A stretch of 57,009 nt of DNA from Hydrogenophilales bacterium 16-64-40 (lineage in GTDB: Bacteria; Pseudomonadota; Gammaproteobacteria; Burkholderiales; Thiobacillaceae), in NCBI GenBank assembly GCA_002256995.1, contig NCGX01000016.1, positions 1 through 57,009 of the forward strand, read 5' to 3'. Numbering within the stretch: position 1 is the first letter of the stretch; every line of letters starts with the position of its first letter. Below, piece after piece: positions 56,536-57,009 of this stretch. Both the position numbers and the translations under genes were made by a program. The notes below the pieces were generated by a model. The model had not been told where the DNA came from, made no database searches, and was given only the letters and a program-made list of their open reading frames with translations.

Positions 56536-57009
56536 TTAGTGGGCAGCGGGCTTGAACAGCTTGGATTTGTCGACCAGATCCACGTGGGCGCGCTTGAAGC
56601 AGTTCCACTGTTTGGATTCCTTGTCGTACACCGAGTTCACGAAACAATGCCAGTTTTCCTCATCGACAAAGTTTTTGTCCATGCGGTAGTAGAAGCCGGG
56701 GTAACGGCTTTCCTGACGGAACTGGATGTGCTTCATGTGGGCTTCGGCCGTCAGGATGCGGTGGTAGTTTTCCCACGCGCGCAGCAGTTCGTGCAGGTCT
56801 TTCGCACGCATCTTCTCTGCATCTTCCTTCAGCATGTTCAGCTTTTCTTCAGCCACGCCCAGCATGTTGGCGTTGGTCGTGTAGTAGGTCGCGACGCCGG
56901 CCACATACTCGTCCATGATCTTCTGCAGACGGAACTGCAGCATCTTGGGCGTGATGTAGTTGGGGTTGACGTCGATCGCCGTGGTGTAGTCCTTGTGCTC
57001 GAGGTAGGT
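56536..57009 (-). CDS. aprA: Adenylylsulfate reductase alpha subunit, C-terminus only
   Basis: The last 157 codons of AprA, the FAD subunit that in sulfur oxidisers converts sulfite and AMP to APS in the reverse direction. The visible chain runs from TYLEHKDYTTAIDVNPNYIT to VDLVDKSKLFKPAAH. The family segments RQESRYPGFYYRMDKNFVDE and WNCFKRAHVD are clear. The start and the FAD-binding part lie beyond the right edge; aprB is expected there. This gene is the main clue to sulfur-oxidising metabolism. Confidence 0.93.
   Translation of the reverse strand, partial: TYLEHKDYTTAIDVNPNYITPKMLQFRLQKIMDEYVAGVATYYTTNANMLGVAEEKLNMLKEDAEKMRAKDLHELLRAWENYHRILTAEAHMKHIQFRQESRYPGFYYRMDKNFVDEENWHCFVNSVYDKESKQWNCFKRAHVDLVDKSKLFKPAAH

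Overview
The window is about 57 kb of high-GC DNA from a nitrogen-fixing bacterium, most likely a sulfur-oxidising betaproteobacterium of the Thiobacillus/Sulfuricella type. Three things point that way. The right edge holds the C-terminal part of dissimilatory adenylylsulfate reductase (AprA) beside CbbQ/CbbO-type proteins. NifA carries the oxygen-sensitive Cys motif C-X11-C-X19-C-X4-C. The rplU-rpmA-obgE and ispB housekeeping block is of proteobacterial type. This placement is an inference from gene content, not from a database search.

Layout. (1) 1-1752, minus strand: an oxygen/NO-defence operon of a hypothetical protein, a group II truncated haemoglobin, a Rieske remnant and SodB (cut by the left edge). 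(2) 1753-2211: a divergent control region with two sigma-54 promoters and two NifA-type sites. (3) 2212-6884: an ISC-type Fe-S operon (iscS, iscU, two A-type carriers, hscA, fdx). (4) 7271-14546: nifV, cysE, nifW, fixABCX, a ferritin-like protein, a thioredoxin-like ferredoxin and a TPR-like protein, with their own sigma-54 promoter. (5) nifA at 14858. (6) 16773-25700: a long nifB operon (nifB, ferredoxin, nif-type IscA, second TPR-like protein, LRV Fe-S protein, two NifZ-domain proteins, nifS, nifT, small conserved proteins, a DegT-fold protein without the usual Lys, a ferredoxin and a SIR2-like protein). (7) 25700-29680: an accessory patch with a large lipoprotein, a Cys/Trp-rich small protein, an IS5-like remnant and hairpin repeats. 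(8) 29686-32075: a rhodanese-ankyrin protein and a SagB-type dehydrogenase. (9) 32337-34379: draG with a receiver-like gene, divergent from an Rrf2 regulator, again between two sigma-54 promoters. (10) 34689-46687: nifHDKENX, a DUF269 protein, a CCE_0567-like protein, ferredoxin III, nifQ and modABC. (11) 46708-57009: a NERD-helicase, tRNA-Pro(CGG), ispB, rplU-rpmA-obgE, a small hypothetical gene, cbbO/cbbQ, two small genes and aprA.

How the parts work together. NifA with sigma-54 appears to switch on at least seven transcription units, recognisable from TGGCAC-N5-TTGCW promoters and TGT-N10-ACA sites. NifS and the ISC set supply Fe-S clusters. NifB, NifEN, NifX, NifQ, NifV and ModABC make and feed FeMo-co. 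FixABCX and several ferredoxins supply low-potential electrons. DraG points to post-translational control of NifH, though no draT is visible. The haemoglobin, SOD and ferritin-like proteins would protect the system from oxygen, NO or iron stress.

The observations most worth a second look are the NifA-linked defence operon, the dedicated ISC operon without hscB or iscR, the DegT-fold protein lacking the catalytic Lys, the SIR2-like protein at the end of the nifB operon, the draG/Rrf2 divergent switch, the Cys/Trp-rich small protein beside a large lipoprotein, and a 167-bp inverted-repeat element present twice.
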